Below are positions 1 to 12,300 of a stretch of 64,000 nt of DNA, in pieces (position 1 is the first letter of the stretch; each line of letters opens with the position of its first letter). A model generated the notes under the pieces. The model did no database searches. It worked only from the letters and a program-made list of their open reading frames with translations, and was not told where the DNA came from. The position numbers were made by a program, and so were the translations under genes. Origin of the DNA: Hyparrhenia diplandra. Its lineage: Eukaryota; Streptophyta; Magnoliopsida; Poales; Poaceae. Location: assembly GCA_015847255.1 (NCBI GenBank), contig JADLZK010009272.1:248001-312000 (forward strand), in the 5' to 3' direction.

Positions 1-54
1 CATCGGGGTTGGGTTCTAAACTGATTCTAATGATTGCGCTAAGAAACATCAACA
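1..54 (+). repeat. 3' end of the 5' LTR
   Basis: This segment matches 7083-7137 with one short difference near base 20 (ctgatt here, cccgatt there). It ends in CATCAACA immediately before the primer-binding site, which fixes the LTR/internal boundary at 54/55. Confidence 0.88.
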
Positions 55-62
55 AGCATTTC

Positions 63-82
63 TGGCGGCGTTCTTGCGGGGA
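63..82 (+). other. Primer-binding site, tRNA-Asp type, mutated
   Basis: TGGCGGCGTTCTTGCGGGGA lies eight bases inside the LTR. It resembles the complement of the plant tRNA-Asp 3' end (TGGCGCCGTTGCCGGGGA) with a few changes. Minus-strand DNA synthesis would be primed here. Confidence 0.7.
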
Positions 83-299
83 AGGCATTGTTATAAGAAA
101 TCACTAGGCGGCTATGAATATATGAAATGTGCATGCGTGATAACCACTTGCTCATACAGGCTAATCTTTTATGTTTTCTCTGTTGTGGATGAAAACAGGG
201 ATAGTGTATGTCGGGTTTCCAACTGCCGACAAACTTCATCGAGAATCGAGGCACTCCTAAGGAAGAACGGGGTCTCGTACCTCTTCTTCTTGGTAGGAA

Positions 300-1565
300 C
301 CTCGGCAGTTGAGACCGACACCCCCGCACCAACCGAACCGCAAGCCATGGCTCAAAAGTCGCTCCCGCGATTTCTCCGTTGCATTTGTTGCCAACGTGCC
401 CACCGGGCCGGTGGTCAATGTTGCGGACAAGAACTTCGAGCTTCGCCTTTGGGCTAATTACCATGGTGCGGGCCGGTCCCTTTTGTGGACTACCTAGCGA
501 GGGCGCCAGCGCACATCTCCAACACTTCCTTGAGCCGTGCGACACGATTGTCATCAAGGACGTCGAACGACGTTATCGGGGGCTCCGCTGTTTCCTTTCT
601 CCCTCGTGGGGAAAGCAAAACGATGGTTCTACAAGGACAAGGAAGCGGTCAATACATGGGCAAAATGCTCCACGGCGTTCCTAGCTAAGTTCTTCCCCAT
701 GGGCAAAACCAATGCCCCCGGGGAAGAATCGCCAACTTCCAGCCGAAATTCAATGGAACCCATCCCGGGCGTGGGAAAGGCTGCAGGAATATATTCAAGC
801 ATGCCCGCACCACGGAATGGAGAATTGGGTGGTGCGCGGAACTTCTATAATGGTCTCACGGCCATATCGAAGGGGCACCTAGACGCCCGGCTGCTGGTGG
901 CGCATTCTTGTCGCTCACTATTGATGGGGCAACAGCCACGATCGACAAGATGGTGGCAAAACCGTATTTGGAGGGAAGAGAGAACCCGGCCAAAACACAA
1001 AAAGGCATGCATCCCGTGAAGGAGGCGGATATGCTTGCCGCAAAAAATGGATCTATTTTCGAAGAAGGCTGGATGAGCGCGGCCCGGACTCAACTAATCG
1101 GCGGCGCCCGGTTTACGCCACGGACTCACACATGACATCCGAGACCTGTGGTGAAGTTGGCCACTCGAGGGGATAAGCGCCACGAGACCCGTGAAGAAGC
1201 GGCGTTCATAAACAACAATGGGTATCGCCAACCTCGGCAAAATTTGGAACAACCGATCCGTCCACCATTCCAAGGTAACGGGGCTATAATCCCAATTACA
1301 TTTCGGTCAACCTTCACTTAAGGACCTGGTGTTGGGCCAAGCAAAGATCAATGAAAATCTCACCAAAAAGATGAGCCATCAAGATAAAATCCTAGAAGGG
1401 GTGAATAACAATTTGGAAGGGTTGACATCGGCCGTGAAGAATCAATTGAGCTTCAATAAGGCGATGGAAACACGGCTAGCCCGCATTGCTGCCCAAGTGC
1501 CGGTTAACGACTTTCGGGTAGGATCCGGGGCAACCCGAGGTCCCGCACGAGTCGATCCAACATGA
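300..1565 (+). pseudogene. gag remnant of the first TR-GAG element
   Basis: Gag (capsid/nucleocapsid) coding sequence is scattered over three frames. Recognisable pieces are ASAHLQHF and IVIKDV around 500-560, a LFPFSL..KAKRWFY stretch near 590-635, the LDARLL region near 880, and a C-terminal helical segment (1329-1565: ENLTKKM, KILEGV, LSFNKAMETRLARI). The same segments occur in the same order in the reverse-strand element at 20877-22177, which confirms the identity. No intact zinc knuckle is visible here. Several frameshifts make it non-functional. Confidence 0.75.
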
Positions 1566-1659
1566 TATCAGCGAGGCTCGATCCAACCCAAAGAGCTGGC
1601 AAAGATCCCCGTGGACTCGCCGTTTATTGCCAAGAAGGCGGACCACGGGCGTCCAATCA

Positions 1660-2005
1660 CCGGTACCGTGCCATTGGTCCCCACATATTCGCCAATGCAT
1701 TTTGTGACTTGGGGGGCGGCATTAATGTGATGTCCAAGGCTACCTTCAACAGAATCCATGGTGGGACACTTACTCCCGCAAGCTTTGTCCTCCAAATGGC
1801 GGATCAAACAACACGACGGCCCGAGGGAATTCTCGAAGACATGCCGATCAAAATTAAAGATGAATACATCCTGCTTGATTTCGTGGTCCTAGACATGGGC
1901 CCGAAGGAGGATGTGTCTCTCTCTCCTTACGGGAGGCCATTTCTCTACTGCCAAGGCCGATATCGGCTTGGGGAAGGGCTTCATCATCTTCCATGTCCGA
2001 GATAA
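1660..2005 (+). pseudogene. Retropepsin-like aspartic protease domain of the first element
   Basis: A 147-codon frame (1562-2005) contains a gag-type aspartic protease domain. The catalytic motif is Asp-Leu-Gly (1706-1714, FCDLGGGINVM) in place of the usual D-T/S-G. It is followed by LQMADQ, PEGILED, KIKDEYIL, a hydrophobic DFVVLDMG strand, and a GRPF near 1930-1945 standing for the usual LGRPFL. The reading frame is disturbed just before that point. The domain follows the gag C-terminal helix directly. The related reverse-strand element carries an extra protease between these two parts. Confidence 0.75.
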
Positions 2006-2159
2006 GGCGGTAAAGTGCCCATTCATTGGGTACAAGCAACAAGCACACCGGTATCATCGTCAAGACCGGTGTGGTGTGTTGGAGGATCGACTCAAAAACC
2101 CCGGGAGCGGATACTTTCGCCCGATGTCGGGGAGAAGTCGGACAGTCGACTATAAATAA

Positions 2160-2640
2160 CCCTGCCCTAAAAAAGATGGGGTATATTTAAAAAAATGTGT
2201 GTTTTACAAAAATATTTTATTATCAAAAAAAAAAACAAAAATATTTATTACATAAAATCTATAAGTAAATATTTTTGAAAACTAAAATAAAGATCTTTAT
2301 AAATAAAATAAATTTTTCTATGAAAAAGCAAGAAAAATATTTTCTAAATCAAAATTTGCAGAAAAATATTTTCAAAATAAATTTGTAGTAAAAAAAGCAA
2401 AATTTTGAAAACTTTTGGGAAAATCAAAAAGGGGAGAAAAGCGGCCGAACGGCGTGAGCAAACAACGGTCACAAACTTTTCATGACCGTTGTGCACGCCC
2501 GACAAAAAATCCGGCGGCGGCGCTTCGAGGGCGTGGAATGCGGCCGCACCCCAAGGTGCTTGTAAGCGCACCCCTGCTGGCGGCGCCGCGCGGGCCCGTC
2601 TTTGCCAACGGCTCATCTATCCGTTGCATGGGCGCCCCTG
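2160..2640 (+). other. AT-rich then GC-rich spacer inside the first element
   Basis: 2160-2410 is A/T-rich with runs of A, and 2430-2640 is GC-rich. I see no conserved coding motif. Its place just before a TATA box suggests the proximal part is upstream promoter DNA for the second ORF block (inference). Confidence 0.4.
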
Positions 2641-2654
2641 GTCGGTTGCTCGGC

Positions 2655-2662
2655 TATATATA
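2655..2662 (+). promoter_or_regulatory. Internal TATA box (TATATATA) upstream of the second ORF block
   Basis: CGGCTATATATAGC is followed by a pyrimidine-rich leader (2694-2760, repeated CTCTC/CACTC) and, about 200 bases downstream, by an ATG at 2862. This is the usual plant TATA / CT-rich leader / start arrangement. It lies inside the retroelement, not in an LTR. Initiation here is inferred, not shown. Confidence 0.5.
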
Positions 2663-2861
2663 GCTTGGGCACCGGTGTGAGAGCACCAACCTTCCATTCT
2701 CATTCTTTCTCACTCTCACACTCTCTCCCACTTTGTTCTACACTCAATTTTCTCCACCAAAAATATTGTGCGAGCAAGATCACGCGGGTGTGAAAGTTCA
2801 AACTTCCATCTAACCCTTTCACACCCGAGGTTTTTGCTCAATCGTTTTTTGCAAAGTAGCC

Positions 2862-3890
2862 ATGAAGAAATTTGGGGAAGATTTTCGGCGGGTTGAGGCG
2901 ATCGTCAAGGCATAGCTCGCGGCACACAAGCACGAGCTCCTTCAACCTCGATGAACAAGAAAGCTCCCCCCCCATGCAAGAAGATGCCGCACCGGTCGGG
3001 GAAGAAGAAGCTCCGGCTCCCTTGACTCTTGACGAAGCCGACGCTCCATACCCTCGACATCGGGGGAACCCGGGAGATGCAAGCCTATCTCCTACTCAAG
3101 GATCGTGTGTTCCAAAGACACGCCCGGGATCGACCCGACCTTCTCGAACAAACGGTATGGACGATGAACTCCATACTATTTGGAAAAGTGATCGGGTGGC
3201 GGGATTATCCCCCTCTCGAGGAGGAAGGTTCTCGCCTCCTAACAATTGATTTCTATGCACTTTGGTAGAGGACAAGCTAGGCATTTCTTTCCGCCTTTTT
3301 TTGGTCGTTCTTATCATATCAAGTGGGCAGAACTAGCTAGTCACTTGGGCTTTAGTTACAGATGTGCATTAGAATTGATCTTTTGCTTTGCCCGGCCGTT
3401 CGACCCCGTTTTGGGAAGAGATTACCGGTGCGCCGCGAAACCGGTGTCTTCAAGCCTCGCCACTCACAAATCCAAAGACCCATCACTTAGATTTATTCAT
3501 TGCCGGATGTCTTTGGCATAATCTGTTTCCTAGGCACGGGGTTAGATGGGTAAATGAGACGAGCTTAAGCTTCTCTATGCCGTTGTCAACAAGGTGAAAG
3601 TAGCCCCGAGTGGTAGAGATGTGCAGGAACCTTCACCATATTATCACCAAAGTTGCTGTTCCAGTCACCTGCACATCGATTATCACACGCATCGCTTCTG
3701 CGATTGGGGCATTGGACAACGAGCATATTGAGTACATTTCCACACCCCGTGAGTCTTCGGATGCCGCCACGCCTAGTAGTTGGGCACCTAGCAAAGACAC
3801 TACCGAGCGGGGAGAGCTTTGCGCGATACTTTTCGGCTATACAAGCGTGATTCGGTTACCTAACCCGGATCTACAGATTGTATAAAAGCT
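2862..3890 (+). pseudogene. ATHILA ORF1-like second ORF block, frameshifted
   Basis: The reading starts at the ATG at 2862 and changes frame several times. Pieces: a serine/arginine-rich start (SSRHSSRHTSTSS, near 2905-2945), an acidic linker, RDRPDLLEQTVW..ILFGKVIGW (3125-3200), a LASHLGFSYRCALELIFCF segment (3328-3390) followed by PFWEEITGAP (about 3403-3430), and NPKTHHLDLFIAGCLWHNLFPR (3470-3535). This series resembles the 'Arabidopsis retrotransposon ORF-1' (ATHILA) family of plant gypsy elements. The function of that protein is not established. The copy is broken by many indels. Confidence 0.55.
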
Positions 3891-4978
3891 TTCGATCTTT
3901 GACTTTTGAGCTCGAGGCTGGCGATAGTGTACGGAGAGAGAGGCCCCGCCAGATTCTACCCGCGGTGTCGGGAGGCGGAGGCTGGCTCGAGTTCTCATGC
4001 AGCATACTTCACGCCACCACCACAGCCTGCGCAGACGCCCCAGGCAGGAGGGTTCTATCCTTTGGGGACCCCAGGGTTCATGCCCGGGTATGATCCAAGG
4101 TGGGAACCTCCACCCATGACGCCAAACACCATCGAGTGGCACGAAGGAGATTCGAGAAGCATGGAGGGCCAACATGGTGGACCTTTCCGGCGGCTCAGGG
4201 TATGCCCCTAGAAGTCCAGCCAAGACCATTAGTATACGGTTTGGAGGCTATCAATGTGCGCTGCAAAGCACCTCGACGTTCGCACGGGTAACATTGAGCA
4301 TACACTTAACACTCATGTGCAAGAACACCCATCGGTGGCAACAAAGCGGGAATACGAGGAACAAGCAACGATGGGACCAGCTCGAGACAAACATGGCTCG
4401 CAACGCCGCGAGGAAGCATTGGAGGCACGGGGCTTCGATCCGCATCATAGGCCTCCAGATAGCTTGGGGAGGACCCCCGCAGTATCATTGCATTGCATAT
4501 TTACTTCCATCAAATTTTATTTAATCTGAGCATGTTTAAATTCTAGCAATCTTGCATATAAAAAAAAAATCCAAAAATAGAATAAGTAGCTCTTCTTGTG
4601 CTTTCATGTCTATACATATGAGCTATGAAAATGTTTAGTCTTAGTCCCTTGTTGAAATGATGAATAGTTGCTCTGTCTTATGCTTTGCACGTGCCTAGTT
4701 TATAATTCGAATTTCTCTAAAGTTTGGGTTTAGTGGCTAAGTCTAAAATCTCATCTGAAAAACCCGATTCATGTGGGTTGCATAAGCTCTATCCAGTCTA
4801 GGTTGTTGCCAAGTATGATATGGTACAAATAGATTTGCTATGATTTCGTCTAAAAGAGAGACTTGACATCCAGGAATCTAATTTGAAAGAAAAGAGAAAC
4901 GCTATGGGCTATGCTAAAAAAAAAAGAGAGATGGAAAATGGACATGTGTCCGAGGGCGAGTAGAGCCCACATCTCCAA

Positions 4979-5002
4979 AAAAAAAAAAAAAAAAAAAAAA
5001 AA
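4979..5002. repeat. Poly-A tract
   Basis: A run of about 25 A residues in the 3' untranslated part of the first element, between two similar phrases (GAGCAGAGCCCACxTCTCC and relatives). Confidence 0.8.
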
Positions 5003-5050
5003 GAGAGAAAATAAAAGACAAAGTCTAGGCGAGCAGAGCCCACCTCTCCA

Positions 5051-5162
<112 letters not shown>

Positions 5163-5488
5163 CAATAAAGCCCATACTTTCTGGGAAAAAAAATAATAAT
5201 AATATCTTAAGTTAAATAAATCCGGATGAGAAAGTTGATCAAAAGGATGAATGAAAAGTATTTCATTTATAACCGTTCTATATCGGCAACCACCCAAGGC
5301 TCGAGAAAGCTAAAAAGCCCCCGCTACGATGAAAGGTAATAAAGGGTGAGAAAAGATGTGCCATTTTATTCAAACTATAGTAGAAAATCTTATTATAACC
5401 CCGGCACTTGTGAAACATAACCGGCATTGTAGCAACTCCCGATCAACAACCAAGTATTTATCTTTTGCTCGAGGACGCGCAAAGGGGT

Positions 5489-5503
5489 AAGCTTAGGGGA
5501 GTT
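5489..5503 (+). other. Polypurine tract of the first element
   Basis: AAGCTTAGGGGAGTT directly precedes the TGTTGACGG that opens the 3' LTR. It is the expected plus-strand primer, and the reverse-strand relative has its complement at 17193-17206. Confidence 0.75.
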
Positions 5504-7137
5504 TGTTGACGGTCACTAACGACATATTTTTCCCGTCAACTTACTACCATAAAGGGAATAAAACTATACCTTTCTATACTCATATACATTTATTACTAAC
5601 ATATTTCCACTTGTAGTGTTCGAAATGTATTTTGTAGTATTTATAATAAATACGGGTGGAAATACATCCAAAGTACGCCATCCTGGAAAGCGTATTCTCA
5701 AGGATATCAAGCCCGGGGTGGAAATGGACCGAATCAACACAACTGGACCAGGCCAAGCCCACTCTACAACTTTTCACGACAAACCCGACGACGGCATGCC
5801 AAAGCACGGGCCCGCCCACGCCGAGGGGTGCGCCCGCACACTGTTGGGGGCGGTTCGAGCCCGGCCGTGGCGTGGCGGTACATTAAGTGCTCCAACGGTC
5901 GGTTTGGGTGTTGATGGCGGTTAACGCACTGGACGCCCTGCTTAGGTCGGTTTAGGGGTAGTTAGGTCATTTAGCTCACTCTCCTTTGTGTATAAATACC
6001 TCCTCCCTCTCCCTCATTCCACACACCACACTTGGAGTCACCACACCAAAGACACACACACTCTCCCTACCTCTCCTACCATCTTCTCCTTCTTCTTCTT
6101 ACTTGGTTAGTTTTGGAGTAGAAGAGCTACAAGAGGAGGACTTGTAATCTTGGAGCAAAGTGAGCTTTGGTAATATATATCTTCCATGGATCTTTCTCCA
6201 TTGTGCAAGTTCTACTTCTATGATCATGGTCTAACTTATGAATTAGAGTATAGTCTTGTTCATGTTCTAGTGTTGGTATATGAACTAGTATATAGTTTGT
6301 ATATCATAATCTTAACGTGTTCATATTAGTTTCTTCATCGATCATCGTATGCATAACATGATTATAGATGGGATAACGGTTCGTCGTTCTTTCGGGTTTG
6401 CTCTTGTCTTAGTCCGTCCATCCGTAGGGTGGGGATCTGGGGGGACAAGAGTAGTGCTGCACGCGGGCATGGTGCCCGGGTATTACGACACCTTCGAATA
6501 TGAGAGCATGCCACGGTCGTGAGGGTAGGCGGCAGGGGTTTGTGACGGCCCCTGTCCGTCCCTTGTAATCCCTCCACGTTCGCATGTGATGTAGGAGTTC
6601 GTAAATGCTTTCCATTGGGCGGATGGTACCGGGAAGTCTCCCTGTTATCCTAGACATATCGTGTTAGCATATGATCCTAACTATTCATTGTAAGACCATG
6701 ACTAGAATACATTAGATTACTCCATAGGACATTTATTTATTCTTTATCTATTTTATTTATCCTTTCCCGGTGGATTCCAATGTGTGTGTCACACTATCTA
6801 TAAACCGTATTGCTTACCCCTATTTATGAACGAGTTGGTCTTTGCGTGCACACATTTCATCATCCGGATGCCATGCTATTTCTTATACAACATGCCTTCC
6901 TTTGGGAAAATATAAATAACGATACGAATACTTAGGGTGAAATGCTACAATGATAGATCCGTAAAAACTGCGGATGAAATATCAACTATGGCAAGATCTA
7001 TCACCGTTGATTGAAAGTGCGTTATCACCCGATTACGGTGGTTCCACTTAGTGATATCGACGGCTCGTCTCCTAAGCGTAGTCATCGGGGTTGGGTTCTA
7101 AACCCGATTCTAATGATTGCGCTAAGAAACATCAACA
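5504..7137 (+). repeat. 3' LTR of the first element (1634 bp)
   Basis: It begins TGTTGACGG right after the purine tract and ends CATCAACA, giving short inverted ends (TGTTGA/TCAACA). The last 55 bases recur at 1-54. It holds a TATA box, TATAAATA at 5991-5998, followed by a CT-rich leader. No coding frame within it is credible. Confidence 0.88.
5991..5998 (+). promoter_or_regulatory. LTR promoter TATA box
   Basis: TATAAATA followed by CCTCCTCCCTCT and a pyrimidine-rich leader inside the LTR, the normal position for the RNA start of an LTR retrotransposon. Confidence 0.7.
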
Positions 7138-7250
7138 CTCGGCGAGACCGATAAGTTTAATTCGCATTAGTTTCGGTTAGCCGGTGCGATTAGTTTTTAA
7201 AGGGACTATTCACCCCCTCTAGTCCCCATCTCGACCCTTCATCCTCCACT
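7138..7250 (+). repeat. Possible LTR-end remnant
   Basis: The phrase around 7200-7245 (GGGACTATTCACCCCCTCTAG, then CTCGACCCTTCA) resembles the 3' end of grass LTRs that finish with a '..TATTCACCCCC..' stretch, as also seen at 55180-55221. No second end or duplication is visible, so the family is undecided. Confidence 0.35.
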
Positions 7251-9314
7251 GAGCTCATCCATTCTTCGGCTTCGTTTGGTTCACTTGACTGTGTGAACTT
7301 AGGTGGATCGGTTCCCTTGAATTCTTTGTATGACTGGAGCCTATCTTCTGCATTATTGTTACGACTTCCTCCACCCTATGCGGTGTTCGCGAAATGTTGC
7401 GCAACTCACCCGGACACTCGTCAAAGAAGGGTTCCGGGTTGCCAGGAGGTGGTGGTGGTGGTTGGTTGCTCCCTCCATTTTTGAGCGTGTTTTAACCATC
7501 TGCAAAATCCATCCAATAATAATTCTTAGATGATGTTGACATAGTGTAAATGCATCGAATTTAAAGTTACGCAGAATTTATTGCGATAATAAATTCATTC
7601 AACAAATACAGGTAACCATAATTCCAATGGCATCACACCCATCATTGCAATAATTATAATCAGCCTGGATTATGTAGCAAATCAACTTCTCCATCCAATG
7701 TACGCATAATCCAAGGTCCGATATAGTCACTATGACCATAATATCAGAATCATGCACATTGCTTCACCAAAATGGAACTTCTTCCATTAAATTCTTCAAA
7801 GGCTCAATTAAATCTGTAGAGTCTGGTTATTTCAAGATCTTCTGTGTTGATAGCCTCCTGATAAACAGGATTGCTAGGGATAGGGTAGGGAGGTGGCAAC
7901 TAAGGATATGATCTTACTCCTTACGATAGGCATACTAGCTAATGCTAGGGAATCTAGGAAAACGGTTTGCAACGACGAAACTCCTAGGGACAATAGGGCA
8001 TTACTAACGTCCTTGTTGTCGTTGTCATCTCCAAACCGAAGCCGCATCTCTAACTTCTGCAAATTGGGGTTATACACCTTCATCATCTTCTTCTTTCTGT
8101 TGGCAAGTGGCGAACAACGGTCCATTCTAATGCAACAGGAAGTAGCGGTCTCAAGCCAAGCCTCGATTGTTCCAACATCCAAACTTATTTAGGGTACGAC
8201 CTATAGCATTGTTGGCAACTTCTTTAGGTGGTAGCTCGTATTCGGTGATATTCTCGACTTCTCCAAACAGAGCGAATAGGTAGGGCAGGGATGGAAAGAT
8301 TAATTCTAATGATGATCCGGTTTGCCTAGGGTGCGGTCATCTAGGGTTTGGAGTCTCTGTACGATCTGCTTAACCTTATGCGAAGATACTGGGCATGTGA
8401 AGCAATCTATCTCTAATGATACTCTTGCTAATCTGGGGATGAGAGAGCCAATTGTAACAGATTTGGGAGATTGTGTGAGATTGAGAACGAGATGGGTCAG
8501 TTTAACAAAAGGGACAAGTACTCACTAAGGGGGAGAGACGGGAATAAAGGTAAGAAAAGAAATGTTGTTAATTCATTTTATCGATGCGGATGCATGAATG
8601 ACATGATGCATGAGCGTATCTTACGTCCTCACAGAATAGGAAAGATAAGATGCTACTCGTATAGATGGTGGCACATCTAACGTTCTCTCAAAAGAAAATA
8701 TATCGCAACTAGTCGATCTACACGTTTTGCGGAGTTAGTGTACCTGCAATTTCATCTCAGCCCACAATATAGTTATGCAATGCATGAATTTAAATTGCAT
8801 ATACCTGCTTCGTCAGGTCCACCCGACGGCATCGCATACCTTGCGGAAAACACATTTTACACCCGGCACACCTATGTACCCATACACAAGTCTACAGGGG
8901 CACTACCCGACCATGGAGCTCTCAAAACATTTTATTTTTACCCCCTAGACCGGCGGTTGTCCGATCATGCTCTCACAGCTCACATCTTACCTTGGGCGTA
9001 GAGGCATTGAACATCATTTACCTGGGGCGTAGAGGTATTTCGATCCATACATGACTACTCAAGTGAGTAGCCCCGTACTACTGGCCGCACGGCAACCAAG
9101 CACAAACAACAAAATATGATGCAATAACCCATCCCAAGTTAGTAAAGCCACCTGACTGTCCTTAATTGGGCATAAGGGTATGACCATGGCACTATTAATT
9201 TTGCAAATCTTTTACTCACACCACTGAAAAGATTTTGTTTCGCAAAATTTTCGCAAAAGATTAGTGGTTCATTTTAATTTTAATACCAGATCGGATTGTT
9301 AAGTACTGAACTAA
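7251..9314 (-). other. Degenerate repeat DNA, possibly interior of the reverse-strand element with LTR 9329-13462
   Basis: The next LTR has its primer site at its left edge, so its interior should run leftward from here. Reverse frames such as 8182-7874 (102 codons, with an EAWLETA stretch) may be remains of its ORFs. I recognise no gag, protease or polymerase motif. No gene is claimed. Confidence 0.35.
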
Positions 9315-9326
9315 GCTCTGATGCCA
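9315..9326 (-). other. Primer-binding site (tRNA initiator-Met type), reverse strand
   Basis: Reads TGGCATCAGAGC on the reverse strand, two bases from the LTR edge. It differs by one base from the perfect tRNA-iMet complement TGGTATCAGAGC. It shows the LTR to its right is the 5' LTR of a reverse-strand element. Confidence 0.8.
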
Positions 9327-9328
9327 GT

Positions 9329-12300
9329 TGTGACAGAGCCGACCAATTTATAAGAAATCAAGTATAATTAGCAATTACCGAAGCAATCGCAGTCTACACT
9401 TGAGTCCATATAAACCCGGTATTCCGAAATCTCTCGTAGTGATTTCAAACTCATCAACAACACAACCAAGATCGTTGAGCTCAGTAGTTCCAATCCGCAG
9501 GTAGCTCAAACCAAATTCATTTATATTATAATCGAGTGCGATGTACACATTTATTTCAAAGGACTTGAGTGCGGAAGCAATAGCTTTCGAAAGCAAAATA
9601 GTTGTACAGGCGGAAATCAAAATAAAATAGATAGTGCCAATATGATGTCACCCCTGTAATAGCATGAGACAAGGAAATATGAAGATTGCCATGCCCTAGG
9701 CATTACTCTTCAACCACATCACAACAGGCAAGAATCATGCCGAGACGGATCACCCGCATTGGTGGGAATTAACCCGTGAGTACTCAATTGTACTCCGCAA
9801 GACTTACCCGTCTTAAACCAGAAAATAAGGAAAAGACTCCAAAGTATAATGCTTGGCTTTATCTGGAGCTGGCTGACTCACATTTATTTGAGAAATAAAG
9901 TTGGTTAATGCGCCTACGCTTTGCCCGATCAAACCGAACCGACCACGCCTAGGAGGGACGTTAAGCATACAGTACCGGCCCCTAGCATTCTCACAAGCTT
10001 CGTGGCTCATGACTCGGCGGAGCCTACTATATGAACAGGTACGTTCAACTTCCGACCGCCTTCCGACAAATTATCAGACCTTAATCGATCAGATGGAAAG
10101 ACCACAATATCCATCCAATCTCACATGTTTTATTAGTCCAGTTCTCAGCAGCAGCTTGTTAACCACCAACGTGATTAACCCAACAACAATCCTCACGAGT
10201 AACCGGAAATCAGCGTCTCTTTGCAATCATGATAAGCGAGCATTTATTTAACCTAGACTCCTACATAGGATGGGCAACAACTTCAGCAAGGATATTTGTG
10301 CATCAACGGTTTCAACCGCTTCCTATACTTAATGCAGCATTCATAAAAGGGACTCAACAAATTAATTCAGAAAGCATAGGTAAGTTCAGCATGCACTGGG
10401 GCTTGCCTCAGGAAATAGTAGGAAGAAGCTAGAGTCTTCTAGAAGCTGGAGTCACGGTCCTCCTTCTCCTGTGGGGTCTTTTGGCTGCACTCAGGAGACG
10501 ATGAAGGTTGACTGCTGCTCCTTGATCTCTTCGAACTAACTCCTCCGATCGATATGATGCATGCATATGCAAGGCTGATTAATACCAATGGATAGAAACA
10601 TGCTTGTATAAAAATAAGGTAGAATGATGGATGAATGCATTATGATGAATGATACTAATAAGTGCATATCTCTTCTGTAGACACACCATTATTACTACAC
10701 AAGAAACCCTAGAAATCTACATCAAGCAAACACCCTATTTCACTAAATGCTGAAAATGGCAGCTAGACATCTTTGTCACTAAAACAGATCACCACAGGGA
10801 GTTCTATAACTCCAAAAGCAGCAAACAAATACTCGTTGGAAAGCTAACGAAAATATCTGCAAAACATTCCATATCACCCCGACCTAATTCTGACATTAAT
10901 AGCCTCGAAAATAGAGAAAACAGAGGCTGTGTTTTGTCACAAACTATAACTTACAACATCTACTATAAATCACTCAAGCATGCACTTCACCTAGAACTCT
11001 TCCAGCAAGCAAAACAAGTTATTATCTATCAAATAAACCTACTGGTCAAGCTAAAAGATAATCTAAAGCACATAAAATGATATGCCCTAGCAATCACTAT
11101 ACATGCACACTATAAATCATATAAATGCTAGGAATAAAAATCTGCCAAACTGCCAAGCTTATCCAACAAAGCATACCAACAGGTCCTATCCATGCTAGGA
11201 ATAACTAATAAAATTATCAACTCACAATACTCTACTATAAACATGCATTTCTAGGCTAATTTCCATGCAACATAAATATGATAAATATGCAACCACCTTA
11301 GAAAATTCTACAAAATTTACCAGAGCATCCTACTGGTCTCATATGCCTACCATAAAAATTTCAGAGCAAGAACTTGCATAAATTGTCCTACACAAAAATG
11401 GCATGCTAGCACTAAAACTAGGCATGAAAATGCTTTGTACTATGAAAAGCATGAAACTGCCTATCCATGAACATGAAATGCTTCATAAAAGTAAGGAATG
11501 CATGTACAAAAATTACCATGACAAAAACCCAAGTAATTATTTTTCTATGAATTTCCTAAGAAAACATGGTAAATAGCACATAAATCAAAAATCACATTTC
11601 ATCAACAGAACATAGCATGTATAATATTTTTCTTGCACTATGCATCCAAAAACATGAACATTTTGTACAGGAACAACTATTTTATCATGCACCAAAAATT
11701 AGCTATGCATTTCCCTATTTTCATGGCAATTAAAGCAATAAATCTAGATAAATATAAAAACTACCAGAAAACCTAATCTCATATTTTTTTATACTGTAGA
11801 TCTCTGACAAGGAGCACAACAAAATTTGTCTCACTCAAAGCCGAGCTAAAACGAACAAGATATGGATTTTCTAGCACAAGGTACGGTAGGGTCCTACCAA
11901 ATCCGGGCGAACCGGGGCCTGCGTCGGCGAGACAAAGCGGGGGGAGCGGCGGGTCGACGGTGGTCCCTCGCCGGCGGCAGCTAATCCGGCGAACCAGCTG
12001 CACCATCCCGAATCCAGAACGATGAGATCTACACGATGGTACCACCTACACGACCTAATTCGACCTCTAGCATACGCAGCGGCGCAAAGGCGGCGGCGGC
12101 GGCGTGGCGGCCGGACCGGCCGTTTCCGGCGGATTCGGCCAAGGCGAGGTGAGCACGAGGAGCCCCGCGATCTCTCCAGCGACGCGGAACCACTACCCGT
12201 TGCGAGATGGCGACGGGAAGGTGCTCGGCGGCGGTGTGTCGCGGCCCGGTGTAACGATGGCGTCTCGGGCCCGATTTGTCCGCCAAAAGGTGGGTCACGA

